Shown: in pieces, positions 44,719-52,625 of the stretch
How positions within the stretch are numbered: the first letter of the stretch is position 1
Layout: each line of letters opens with the position of its first letter
DNA from: DASSQJ01 sp963773655
GTDB taxonomy: Bacteria; Actinomycetota; Actinomycetes; Actinomycetales; Dermatophilaceae
DNA: 64,000 nucleotides
Direction: 5' to 3'
NCBI GenBank assembly: GCA_963773655.1
Contig: CAVZBX010000001.1
Location: 930,001 to 994,000 of the forward strand
Notes under the pieces: generated by a model
Database searches by the model: none
Told to the model about the DNA's origin: nothing
The model's input: the letters and a program-made list of their open reading frames with translations, nothing else
Made by a program: the position numbers and the translations under genes

Positions 44719-45653
44719 GCGAGCAGCAGCAGGACGAGGAGCGGCCCTACGTCGCGGGGTTCGCGTGCTTCGTCGGCCGCCCCAACGCCGGCAAGTCGAC
44801 CCTGACCAACGCCCTGGTGGGCCAGAAGGTCGCCATCACCTCGAGCAAGCCGCAGACGACCCGGCACACCATCCGCGGCATCGTCACGACGGACCACAGC
44901 CAGCTCGTGCTCGTCGACACCCCGGGGCTGCACAAGCCGCGCACCCTGCTCGGGGAGCGGCTCAACGACCTGGTCCGGGAGACCCTCCTCGAGGTCGACG
45001 TCATCGGCTTCTGCCTGCCGGCCGACCAGCGGATCGGGCCGGGCGACCAGTTCATCGCCCGCGAGCTCACCGAGGTCGCGCAGGGGCGCGGCACGCCCGT
45101 CGTCGCGATCGCCACCAAGTCCGACACCGTCGGCCGGCAGCGCCTCGCCGAGCACCTCATCGCCGTGGACCAGCTGGGTGACTGGGCCGAGATCGTCCCG
45201 TGCTCGGCCACGAAGGGGGCCCAGGTCGACGTCGTCGGGCAGGTGCTCTCCTCGCACCTGCCGCCCTCGCCGGGACCGCTGTACCCGGACGGTGAGCTCA
45301 CCGACGAACCGGAGGCGGTGATGGTGGCCGAGCTGGTGCGCGAGGCGGCCCTCGAGGGCGTCCGTGACGAGCTGCCGCACAGCCTCGCCGTGGTCGTCGA
45401 CGAGATGGTCCCGCGCGAGGGCCGACCGGCCGACGACCCGCTGCTCGACGTGCGCGTGCACGTCTTCGTCGAGCGCGACAGCCAGAAGGCCATCGTCATC
45501 GGCCGCGGCGGGGCCCGCCTGCGTGAGGTGGGCACGACCGCGCGGCGTGGCATCGAGGCGCTGCTCGGCACCCGCGTGCACCTCGACCTCCACGTCAAGG
45601 TGGCCAAGGACTGGCAGCGCGACCCCAAGCAGCTGCAGCGGCTCGGCTTCTGA
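44715..45653 (+). CDS. era: GTPase Era
   Basis: Era binds 16S rRNA and helps assemble the 30S subunit. The 312-residue protein has G1 GRPNAGKSTLTN, G2 SSKPQTTRH, G3 DTPGLHKP, G4 TKSD, G5 CSATKG, and a KH domain with ERDSQKAIVIGRGGARLREVG. It ends KDWQRDPKQLQRLGF. Last gene of the phoH operon; it converges with a LuxR gene across 9 bp. Confidence 0.97.
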   Translation: MSEQQQDEERPYVAGFACFVGRPNAGKSTLTNALVGQKVAITSSKPQTTRHTIRGIVTTDHSQLVLVDTPGLHKPRTLLGERLNDLVRETLLEVDVIGFCLPADQRIGPGDQFIARELTEVAQGRGTPVVAIATKSDTVGRQRLAEHLIAVDQLGDWAEIVPCSATKGAQVDVVGQVLSSHLPPSPGPLYPDGELTDEPEAVMVAELVREAALEGVRDELPHSLAVVVDEMVPREGRPADDPLLDVRVHVFVERDSQKAIVIGRGGARLREVGTTARRGIEALLGTRVHLDLHVKVAKDWQRDPKQLQRLGF

Positions 45654-45662
45654 CCGGCCCGC

Positions 45663-46352
45663 CTACTGGGTGCCGCTGCCGATGAGGGCGATGGCGTGGG
45701 CCCGGCCGCGTGCCCCCAGGCGGCGGATGATCTCGGCGACGTCGGCGGACACGGTGCGCTCGGAGACGTGGAGGTGCCGGGCGATCTCACGGTCGCTGGC
45801 GCCCTCGGTGAGGAGGAAGGCGATGTCGACCATCCGCCGGGTGAAGGGAGGGTCCTCGCCGGGCGCCACCGCGCGACGGGCCGCTGACCACGTGGTCTCG
45901 AAGCACCGCACCGCCTCACTGAGCACGGGCGGGTGGGCGCTCGACCACACCGTCCCCGTTCTCCGGTGGCCGAAGGGTGCGCCGACGTAGACGACGGCGT
46001 GGTCGATGATGAGCATCGGACCCACGACGGGGCCGACCCGCAGGTAGGGGTGGTGGTGGCTCGAGAGCATGGGAAGGGACGCCAGGCTCCGCTCGCTCGT
46101 GACGTAGCGGACGTCGAGTCCGCGCCGCCGCCGGTCGGTGAGCCCCCGCGCGGCGCGGACCTCCGGCCAGGTCGGGAGGTGGGTCATGTGCCACATGCTG
46201 TGCCGCAGCCCGCTGCCGGCGTCCTCCGCCTGCGAGGCGAGCAGCTCGTCGACGGAACCGACCTCGGTGAGGCGGGGGTCACCGGAGACGGCGAGGCCCT
46301 GGATCCACCGGAAGAAGGCCGGAGGGTCCGAGCCCAGGGCGCGGCGGCCCAT
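45663..46352 (-). CDS. LuxR-type regulator with TrmB-like sensor domain (copy 1)
   Basis: The 229-residue protein has a C-terminal LuxR helix-turn-helix (MVDIAFLLTEGASDREIARHLHVSERTVSADVAEIIRRLGARGRAHAI). Its N-terminal region (RRRGLDVRYVTSERSL, HPYLRVGPVVGPMLIIDHAVVYVGAPFG) resembles the phospholipase-D-like sensor seen in TrmB-type and actinobacterial LuxR-type regulators. It lacks a receiver domain. The ATG overlaps the stop of the upstream LuxR gene by one base. The two proteins are diverged paralogs. The signal and targets are unknown. Confidence 0.85.
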   Translation of the reverse strand: MGRRALGSDPPAFFRWIQGLAVSGDPRLTEVGSVDELLASQAEDAGSGLRHSMWHMTHLPTWPEVRAARGLTDRRRRGLDVRYVTSERSLASLPMLSSHHHPYLRVGPVVGPMLIIDHAVVYVGAPFGHRRTGTVWSSAHPPVLSEAVRCFETTWSAARRAVAPGEDPPFTRRMVDIAFLLTEGASDREIARHLHVSERTVSADVAEIIRRLGARGRAHAIALIGSGTQ

Positions 46353-47035
46353 CAGCCCGCCCCGACGAGCCGGGCCACCGCGTGGCCGCGGCTGCGGGCG
46401 CCGGCCCACTCGACGACGCGGTTGACCTCGGCGGACACGGTGCGTTCGCTGACCCCGAGCTGGGCGGAGATCTCCCTGTCGGTCAGGCCGTCGACGAGCC
46501 GCAGCGCCACCTCGAGCGTCCTCGGGGGCAGGGGCCGCGGTGCGTCGGACTCCGCCAGCGGGACGGCGGCGTCCCACACGGCGAGGTAGGCACGGGCGGC
46601 GCGCTCGACGAGCTCGAGGTCCTCGACGGCCCAGAAAGTGTCGGCCAGCGGGGTGCCGAGGGGGCCGGCGAGGAAGGCGCGGTCGTCGACGACGAGGAGC
46701 GGGTAGGGCACCGGGCCCACCCGCACCGACGACTCGATGTGGACGTTCAGCGGGCGGCGCAGGAAGGCCCGCAGCGGCGAGAGGAGCCGCTGGTCGGCGC
46801 CGACGGCCCGGCTGGCGGCGTTGGTCTGCCGATGGGCGGCGAAGCCCTTGACGGGCAGCGTCCACTGCATGTTCCACCCACGCCGTGGTGGGTCGGTGGA
46901 GAGGCCGTCGAGGACGGGGCCGGACTGCTCCCGCCCTCCGAGCAACCGCACCCGGCGGTCGCCGGCGAACATCAGCTCACGCACCTCGTCGGCGAAGCCG
47001 AGGACCGCGTCGGAGGTCCGCTCTCCCCGCGTCAC
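46352..47035 (-). CDS. LuxR-type regulator with TrmB-like sensor domain (copy 2)
   Basis: The 227-residue protein shares the layout of its neighbour: a sensor-like part (SSVRVGPVPYPLLVVDDRAFLAGPLGTPLADTFW) then an HTH (EVALRLVDGLTDREISAQLGVSERTVSAEVNRVVEWAGARSRGHAV). GTG 47,035 follows GGGAGGA by about 3 nt. A TACTGT box (complement of 47,103-47,108) may be its promoter with a ~60-nt leader. It is co-transcribed with copy 1 and divergent from asd. The lesser similarity in the N-terminal half suggests different signals. Confidence 0.82.
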   Translation of the reverse strand: MTRGERTSDAVLGFADEVRELMFAGDRRVRLLGGREQSGPVLDGLSTDPPRRGWNMQWTLPVKGFAAHRQTNAASRAVGADQRLLSPLRAFLRRPLNVHIESSVRVGPVPYPLLVVDDRAFLAGPLGTPLADTFWAVEDLELVERAARAYLAVWDAAVPLAESDAPRPLPPRTLEVALRLVDGLTDREISAQLGVSERTVSAEVNRVVEWAGARSRGHAVARLVGAG

Positions 47036-47301
47036 TCGTCCTCCCTGTGCCTCCGCTGCGAGTTCCCGCAAAGCGGCTGGTGCCCCGCTGGCCTGCTGTC
47101 CCACAGTAGTGGGGCGACCGGTCCCCGGGGCTCTACGGGCCGGGCCTCCGGTCGGGCAAGGTTCGTCCGGGCGGGGAGAACGGACGTGGCCGGGCGCGTG
47201 AACCAGGGGTGGTGAGCGTCCGGCCACGTCATCCCCACGACGCCTCGCCCGGATCGTGGGCCCGGCCGTCGTGGCCGGGCGTCGTCCCTAGACTGGACGG
47301 C

Positions 47302-48336
47302 ATGCGAGTGGGAGTCGTCGGAGCCACCGGTCAGGTCGGCGGGGTCATGCGCACGCTGCTGCGCGAGCGCGAGGTGCCGGTGGAGCAGGTCCGCTTCTTC
47401 GCCTCGGAGCGCTCGGCGGGCACCAGCCTGCCGTGGGGGGACACCGAGGTGGTCGTCGAGGACACCGCCACCGCCGACTTCACCGGCCTGGACGTCGTGC
47501 TGTTCTCGGCGGGGGGCGGCACCAGCCGGGAGTGGGCGCCCAAGGTCGCCGGCACCGGCGCCGTCGTCGTCGACAACTCCAGCGCGTGGCGCCGCGACCC
47601 CGACGTGCCGCTCGTCGTGTCCGAGGTGAACCCGGACGACCTCGACGACATCCCCAAGGGCATCGTCGCCAACCCGAACTGCACGACGATGGCCGCGATG
47701 CCGGTGCTGGGGCCGCTGCACGACCACGCCGGCCTGGTGCGCCTGCGCGTCAGCAGCTACCAGGCCGTGTCCGGGTCCGGTGGCAAGGGGGTGGTCGAGC
47801 TCGACGGGCAGCTCCGCGCCGCCTACGCGGCGGGCGACCCGACCGCCCTCGCCCTCGACGGCACCGCCGTGGACCTGCCGGACCCGGCCGTCTACGCCGT
47901 CCCCGTCGGCTTCAACGTCGTCCCGCTCGCCGGGTCGATCGTCGACGACGGGTCGCTGGAGACCGACGAGGAGCAGAAGCTGCGGCACGAGTCGCGCAAG
48001 ATCCTCCACCTGCCCGATCTCCCCGTCTCCGGCACCTGCGTGCGGGTGCCGGTCTTCACGGGTCACAGCCTCGCCGTGCACGCGGAGTTCGAGCGGGAGA
48101 TCGCCCCCGACGAGGCCGTCGCCCTGCTCGCCGCGGCTCCGGGGGTCGTCGTGACCAACGTGCCCAACCCGCTGCAGGCCACCGGCCGCGACGAGGTCTT
48201 CGTCGGGCGGGTCCGGGCCGACCAGGCGGCGCCCGACGGACACGGCATCAGCCTGTTCGTCGTCGGTGACAACCTGCGCAAGGGGGCGGCGCTCAACGCG
48301 GTGCAGATCCTCGAGGCGCTCGCGGCCCGGCGCTGA
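47302..48336 (+). CDS. asd: Aspartate-semialdehyde dehydrogenase
   Basis: Asd makes aspartate semialdehyde for lysine, threonine, methionine and diaminopimelate. The 344-residue protein has the NADP site VGATGQVGGVM, catalytic Cys in VANPNCTTMA, and the base His in PVFTGHSLAVHAEFE. TAGACT ends 7 nt before the ATG and no ribosome binding site is seen, so the gene is probably leaderless. In many actinobacteria it follows lysC; here it does not. Confidence 0.96.
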   Translation: MRVGVVGATGQVGGVMRTLLREREVPVEQVRFFASERSAGTSLPWGDTEVVVEDTATADFTGLDVVLFSAGGGTSREWAPKVAGTGAVVVDNSSAWRRDPDVPLVVSEVNPDDLDDIPKGIVANPNCTTMAAMPVLGPLHDHAGLVRLRVSSYQAVSGSGGKGVVELDGQLRAAYAAGDPTALALDGTAVDLPDPAVYAVPVGFNVVPLAGSIVDDGSLETDEEQKLRHESRKILHLPDLPVSGTCVRVPVFTGHSLAVHAEFEREIAPDEAVALLAAAPGVVVTNVPNPLQATGRDEVFVGRVRADQAAPDGHGISLFVVGDNLRKGAALNAVQILEALAARR

Positions 48337-48342
48337 CCGGGC

Positions 48343-50304
48343 TCACCGGACGCGACGCCAGACCGACTCCTCGGCGCTCGGCCCCGGCTCCCAGGGGGCG
48401 ATCCACGGGCCGGTGCCCTCGCTCGGGTCGAGAACGCCCTCCTCGAGCCAGGTGTGCTCGCCGTCGAGGACGCCGGCGGCGAGCCGCCGGTCCACCTCGT
48501 CGGTGTTGGTCCACAGACCGTCGAGGAGCGCCTCGACCCGCACCCGGGACTGCGAGCAGAACGCGTCGGCGAGGCGCTGGGCCGAGCGTCCGCGACCCGG
48601 GTCCTCCTCCCGCAGCATCTCGGCGCGCACGCAGGCGGCGGTCATGGCGAAGAGCTCGGCCCCGATGTCGACGACCCGGCCGAGGAAGCGCTGGTGGTGC
48701 TCCATCCCCGCCTGCCAGCGGGACATGCCGTAGAACGTGTTCCTGGCCAGCCGGCGCGAGGACCGCTCGACGTACCTGAGGTGGCGGGCGAGCGGGCCGA
48801 ACTGCGCGAACGAGGTCGGCACGGTCCCGGCACCGGTGAGGAGCTGCGGCAGCCAGGAGGCGTAGAAGCCGCTCGCCCCGGCCGCGGCCCGGGCCCTGGC
48901 CCGCAGGTCCGCCTCGGGGGACGCCAGGTCGCCCGCGGCGCGGAGGTGCTCGTCGACGGCCTCCCGGGCGATGAGCAGGTGCATGATCTCGCTCGAGCCC
49001 TCGAAGATGCGGTTGATCCTGAGGTCGCGCAGCAGCTGTTCGGCCGGCACCGCCCGCTCTCCGCGCGCCCGGAGGGAGTCCGCCGACTCGTACCCACGAC
49101 CACCGCGCACCTGGACCAGCTCGTCGGCGACGGTCCACGCCATCTCGCTGGCCCACAGCTTGGCCAGGGCCGCCTCGATGCGGATGTCGTTGCGCCCGGC
49201 GTCCGCCAGTCCGCAGGACAGCTCGACGACGGACTCCAGCGCGTAGGCGGTGGCGGCGATGAACGCGATCTTGCCGCCGACGGCCTCGTGCCGGCCCACC
49301 GGGCGGCCCCACTGCACCCGCTCGTTCGCCCACTCGCGCGCGATCTTCAGCGACCACTTCGCGCCGGCGGCGCAGAGCGCGGGGATGGACAGTCGTCCGG
49401 CGTTCAGTGTGCTCAGCGCGATGCGCAGGCCGTCGCCCTCGGCCCCGAGGCGGTTCTCCGCCGGGACCCGGACGCGGTGCAGCCTGGTGAGCCCGTTCTC
49501 GATGCCGCGCAGTCCCATGAACCCGTTGCGGCGTTCGACGGTGATGCCCTCGGCGTCGCCCTCGACGACGAACGCGGTGATCCCGCCACGGCCACCGGCG
49601 TGCTCGGGCACCCGGGCCATGACCACGAGGAGCTCGGCGACGACCCCGTTCGTCGTCCACAGCTTCACCCCGTCGAGCAGGTACGCCGAGCCGTCCTCGG
49701 TGGGTGTCGCACTGCTCTCCATGCGCGCCGGGTCCGAGCCGACGTCCGGCTCGGTGAGCAGGAACGCCGAGATCGCGCCCTGGGCACAGCGGGGCAGGAA
49801 GCGCTGCTTCTGCTCCTCGGTGCCCACGAGCTTCACCGGCTCGGGGACGCCGATGGACTGGTGCGCGGAGAGCAGGGCACCGATCGAGGGATGCACCGAG
49901 CCGGCGAGCATGAGGGCCCTCGCGTACGCGGTCGTGGTCAGCCCGAGCCCGCCGTACTCGGTCGGGATCTTCATCCCGAACGCCCCCACCTCGGCCAGCG
50001 CCCTGATGGCGTCGTCGGGCACCCGGTCCTCCCGTTCGACCAGGGCACCGTCGAGGCCCTCGCAGACCGTGCGCAGGCGCTCCAGGAACGACCGCTCCCG
50101 GTCCCGGTCCTCCGGCTCGGGTCGGGGATGGGGGTGGACCAGCCCGAGGTCGAAGCGGCCCAGGTAGAGGCCCTTGGCGAAGCTGGGGCTCTGCCACCGG
50201 CTCTCCCGCGCGTCCTCGGCAACCTGACGCGCCTCGCGCGCGTCCGCACCGCGCCGGTCCGGGCCGCTCCCGGTGGTGCCGGTCGTCTCCGTGCTCGAGC
50301 TCAT
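48343..50304 (-). CDS. Acyl-CoA dehydrogenase (VLCAD-like)
   Basis: The 653-residue flavoprotein has the two family signatures: LTEPDVGSDPARMESSATPT with the LxWTTNG-like WTTNGVVAEL, and QVRGGRGYESADSLRARGERA. RIFEGSSEIMHLLIARE carries the probable catalytic Glu. The extra ~200-residue C-terminal domain is as in very-long-chain acyl-CoA dehydrogenases. GAGGAG precedes the ATG. It is divergent from an acyl-CoA-binding protein gene 102 bp away, which supports a role in fatty acid beta-oxidation. Confidence 0.94.
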   Translation of the reverse strand: MSSSTETTGTTGSGPDRRGADAREARQVAEDARESRWQSPSFAKGLYLGRFDLGLVHPHPRPEPEDRDRERSFLERLRTVCEGLDGALVEREDRVPDDAIRALAEVGAFGMKIPTEYGGLGLTTTAYARALMLAGSVHPSIGALLSAHQSIGVPEPVKLVGTEEQKQRFLPRCAQGAISAFLLTEPDVGSDPARMESSATPTEDGSAYLLDGVKLWTTNGVVAELLVVMARVPEHAGGRGGITAFVVEGDAEGITVERRNGFMGLRGIENGLTRLHRVRVPAENRLGAEGDGLRIALSTLNAGRLSIPALCAAGAKWSLKIAREWANERVQWGRPVGRHEAVGGKIAFIAATAYALESVVELSCGLADAGRNDIRIEAALAKLWASEMAWTVADELVQVRGGRGYESADSLRARGERAVPAEQLLRDLRINRIFEGSSEIMHLLIAREAVDEHLRAAGDLASPEADLRARARAAAGASGFYASWLPQLLTGAGTVPTSFAQFGPLARHLRYVERSSRRLARNTFYGMSRWQAGMEHHQRFLGRVVDIGAELFAMTAACVRAEMLREEDPGRGRSAQRLADAFCSQSRVRVEALLDGLWTNTDEVDRRLAAGVLDGEHTWLEEGVLDPSEGTGPWIAPWEPGPSAEESVWRRVR

Positions 50305-50406
50305 CGTCGTGCTCCTCGCGTCGGGTCCTCCCATGGTGTCGCCTGGGCGCCGCCCGTGGTCGTTCCGGTGCGCGATCGCCGGAGGGCCGGGCCCTATGGT
50401 GGGGTC

Positions 50407-50664
50407 ATGGCTGGTAACGACGCTGACTTCGACGCCGCGGTGGCGTCCGTCCAGGAGCTCACCGAGGACCCCGGCAACGACACCAAGCTGCAGCTCTACG
50501 CCCTGTTCAAGCAGGCGACCGAGGGTGACGTGTCCGGCAAGCGCCCGGGCTTCACCAACCCCGTCGGTCGGGCCAAGCACGATGCGTGGGCCTCGGTGCG
50601 GGGCCTGGACCCCCAGCAGGCCCGGGCACGCTACGTCGAGGTCGTCCGCGGGCTCACCGGCTGA
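50407..50664 (+). CDS. Acyl-CoA-binding protein
   Basis: The 85-residue protein has the ACBP pattern: FDAAVASVQELTEDPGNDTKLQLYALFKQATEGD, and RAKHDAWASVRGLDPQQARARYVEVV, with the Lys/Tyr residues that contact the CoA (TKLQLYALFKQ, KHDAW). ACBPs are common in eukaryotes and uncommon in bacteria, though found in some actinobacteria. TATGGT ends 6 nt before the ATG. It is divergent from the VLCAD-like gene, and its 3' end overlaps the convergent GNAT gene by 11 bp. Confidence 0.92.
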   Translation: MAGNDADFDAAVASVQELTEDPGNDTKLQLYALFKQATEGDVSGKRPGFTNPVGRAKHDAWASVRGLDPQQARARYVEVVRGLTG

Positions 50665-51592
50665 GCGCCACCTCGGGGTCGGTGCCGAGGTTCACCCACG
50701 TCGACGTCACCTGCATGCCCACCTTGAGGTAGAGGTCCAGGGCGCCGGTGCGTGAGTCGGTCGTGAGCTCGCTGCGGGTCGCCCCGTGCCGGCGCGCGTT
50801 GCCGAAGCCGTCGGCGAGCAGGACCTGGGCCAACCCGCGGCCGCGGTGCCGGCGGTCCACGGCGAGCTCGTGGACGAACCCGCACCCCTCGTCGTCGACG
50901 CGGGTGAAGCACGCGCCGACGACACCCTCGTCGTCGTGCTCGACGACCCGCAGCATCCACGGCTCGAACCCGGGTCGGTCGACCACGCCGGGAGCCCACT
51001 CCTGGTACGTCTCGGCCTCGCGGTTCGACCACTCCCCGAAGGCGGTGGTGATGACGCTCTGGGTGGCCCGGTGCTGCTCCGGCCCGGCCGTGCCGAGCCG
51101 GTACCCCGCGGGCAGGGAGCGGTTCGGGATCTCGACCCCTCCGGGCAGCTGCAGGACCCAGGACGTCCAGCCGACCTCGTACCCCCGGGCGGCGAGGAAC
51201 CGGTGCGGCGCCGAACCCTGCGGCACGGCCTGGCCCACCCGCGAGGCCCCCAGCTGCAGGGCCCTCCGCTCGCTCCAGGCGGCGAGGAAGGTGCCGATGC
51301 CCCGCCCCCGGGCGGCGGGGAGCACGTAGCCCTCGGCCCGGGTGCCCTGCCGCCCCACCTCCGCCATCCCGAGGAGGCTGCCGGCGCCGTCGTGCACCCC
51401 GACGGTGTCGAGCGAGAGGTCCGTGCTCGGCCGGGACCAGTCCGCCTCGATGTCGGACCGCTCGACGAGCGCCTCGCCGGCGTCGTGCGCCTCGGCCGCG
51501 CGGATGAGGTCGAGGACGGGGTCGACGTCGTCGGGCCGCAGCGGCCGTGCGGTGAGCCCCGGGGGGAGGCGGTGGTCGTCCACGGGAGGCAT
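50654..51592 (-). CDS. Tandem GNAT acetyltransferase
   Basis: The 312-residue protein has two GNAT folds. The first contains LTARPLRPDDVDPVLDL and AARGRGIGTFLAAWSERRA; the second contains VHELAVDRRHRGRGLAQVLLADGF and ends TGALDLYLKVGMQVTSTWVNLG. The layout resembles mycothiol synthase MshD, but the match is not strong enough to name the substrate. The Q/RxxGxG/A motif is intact in the second domain (RGRGLA). The ATG lies between convergent and divergent neighbours and may be monocistronic. Confidence 0.85.
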   Translation of the reverse strand: MPPVDDHRLPPGLTARPLRPDDVDPVLDLIRAAEAHDAGEALVERSDIEADWSRPSTDLSLDTVGVHDGAGSLLGMAEVGRQGTRAEGYVLPAARGRGIGTFLAAWSERRALQLGASRVGQAVPQGSAPHRFLAARGYEVGWTSWVLQLPGGVEIPNRSLPAGYRLGTAGPEQHRATQSVITTAFGEWSNREAETYQEWAPGVVDRPGFEPWMLRVVEHDDEGVVGACFTRVDDEGCGFVHELAVDRRHRGRGLAQVLLADGFGNARRHGATRSELTTDSRTGALDLYLKVGMQVTSTWVNLGTDPEVALSR

Positions 51593-51678
51593 TGTGGGGC
51601 AGCCGGGTGGGTGGCCGCCTCCGGGTTTCCCGTCGACCCGGTGACGGTCGTCGGCACCCGCGGTGGTAGGACAGGTCC

Positions 51679-52449
51679 GTGCCCACCCGCCCGCTCGCGC
51701 TCGTCCGCCGGCCGGGGCCCCGGCTCGCCGACGGCCTCGTGACCCACCTCGAGCGGACCCGCGTCGACGTCGACCTCGCCCGCGATCAGTGGGAGGGCTA
51801 CGTCGCCGCGTTCGCCGGGGCCGGGTGGACGGTCGTCGAGGTGCCACCGGCCGACGACTGCCCGGACGCGGTCTTCGTCGAGGACGTCCTCGTGGTCCAC
51901 GACGACCTCGCCGTCATCACCCGCCCGGGCGCCCCCGAGCGGCGGGCCGAACGCGCCGGTGTGGAGTCGGTGGTCCGCGACCTCGGCCTGCGCGTGGAGC
52001 GGATCGCGGCGCCGGCCACCCTCGACGGCGGCGACGTCCTGCGCACCGGGGGTACCGCGTACGTCGGGCTCGGCGGCCGCACCAACGGCGCCGGCGTCCG
52101 GGCGCTCGCCGCGCTGTTGGACCCCCTGGGCGTGCGGGTCCAGGCGGTGCCGGTGACCCGCGCGCTGCACCTGAAGTCGGCGTGCACCGCACTTCCCGAC
52201 GGCACGGTGGTCGGCTGGGCGCCGGTGGTCGACGACCGCGACGCCTTCCCCGACTACGAGGACGTGCCCGAGGAGAGCGGTGCGCACGTGGTGCGGCTCG
52301 GCCCGGAGCACCTGCTCCTGGCGGCCGGGGCCCCGCGCACGGCCGAGGCCCTCCGCGGCCGGGGCTACCGGGTGACCACCGTCGACATCTCCGAGTTCGA
52401 GCGCCTCGAGGGCTGCGTCACCTGCCTGTCGGTCCGCTTGCGGCCATGA
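51679..52449 (+). CDS. Dimethylarginine dimethylaminohydrolase-like amidinotransferase
   Basis: The 256-residue protein is a DDAH-family hydrolase: DCPDAVFVEDVLVV, TLDGGDVLRTG, the catalytic His in ALHLKSACTALPDG, and the nucleophilic Cys in ERLEGCVTCLSVRL. DDAH enzymes turn methylated arginine into citrulline and an amine; arginine deiminase activity is an alternative. A TAGGAC hexamer ends 6 nt before the GTG start. Confidence 0.9.
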   Translation: MPTRPLALVRRPGPRLADGLVTHLERTRVDVDLARDQWEGYVAAFAGAGWTVVEVPPADDCPDAVFVEDVLVVHDDLAVITRPGAPERRAERAGVESVVRDLGLRVERIAAPATLDGGDVLRTGGTAYVGLGGRTNGAGVRALAALLDPLGVRVQAVPVTRALHLKSACTALPDGTVVGWAPVVDDRDAFPDYEDVPEESGAHVVRLGPEHLLLAAGAPRTAEALRGRGYRVTTVDISEFERLEGCVTCLSVRLRP

Positions 52450-52490
52450 CCGGCCCCTGGACGCTGCTTGGCCGGATGACGTCGCCGTGG

Positions 52491-52496
52491 CATCCT
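52491..52496 (+). promoter_or_regulatory. Candidate -10 box for the leuA leader transcript
   Basis: CATCCT ends 6 nt before the GTG of the leader peptide, the same spacing as at many leaderless genes in this window. Confidence 0.45.
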
Positions 52497-52502
52497 GCAT
52501 CC

Positions 52503-52547
52503 GTGCGCTACGCGCTTCTCCTCCTTCGCTGCCGCGGCGGGGCCTGA
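52503..52547 (+). CDS. leuA leader peptide (attenuator)
   Basis: A 14-codon ORF with a GTG start reads VRYALLLLRCRGGA then TGA. Four consecutive Leu codons (CTT CTC CTC CTT) occur 79 nt before leuA. Downstream are inverted repeats: CCGCG/CGCGG enclosing GGGG/CCCC (52,531-52,567), and CTGCT/AGCAG near 52,573-52,602. This is the layout of transcription attenuation by leucine-starved ribosomes. The leader itself seems leaderless. Confidence 0.75.
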   Translation: MRYALLLLRCRGGA

Positions 52548-52625
52548 CACGGCCGCCCCTCGTCGCGGAGTTCCTGCTGCACCAGGCCGGGCCCCCAGCA
52601 GAGACGACGAAGGCGTAGAGAACCG

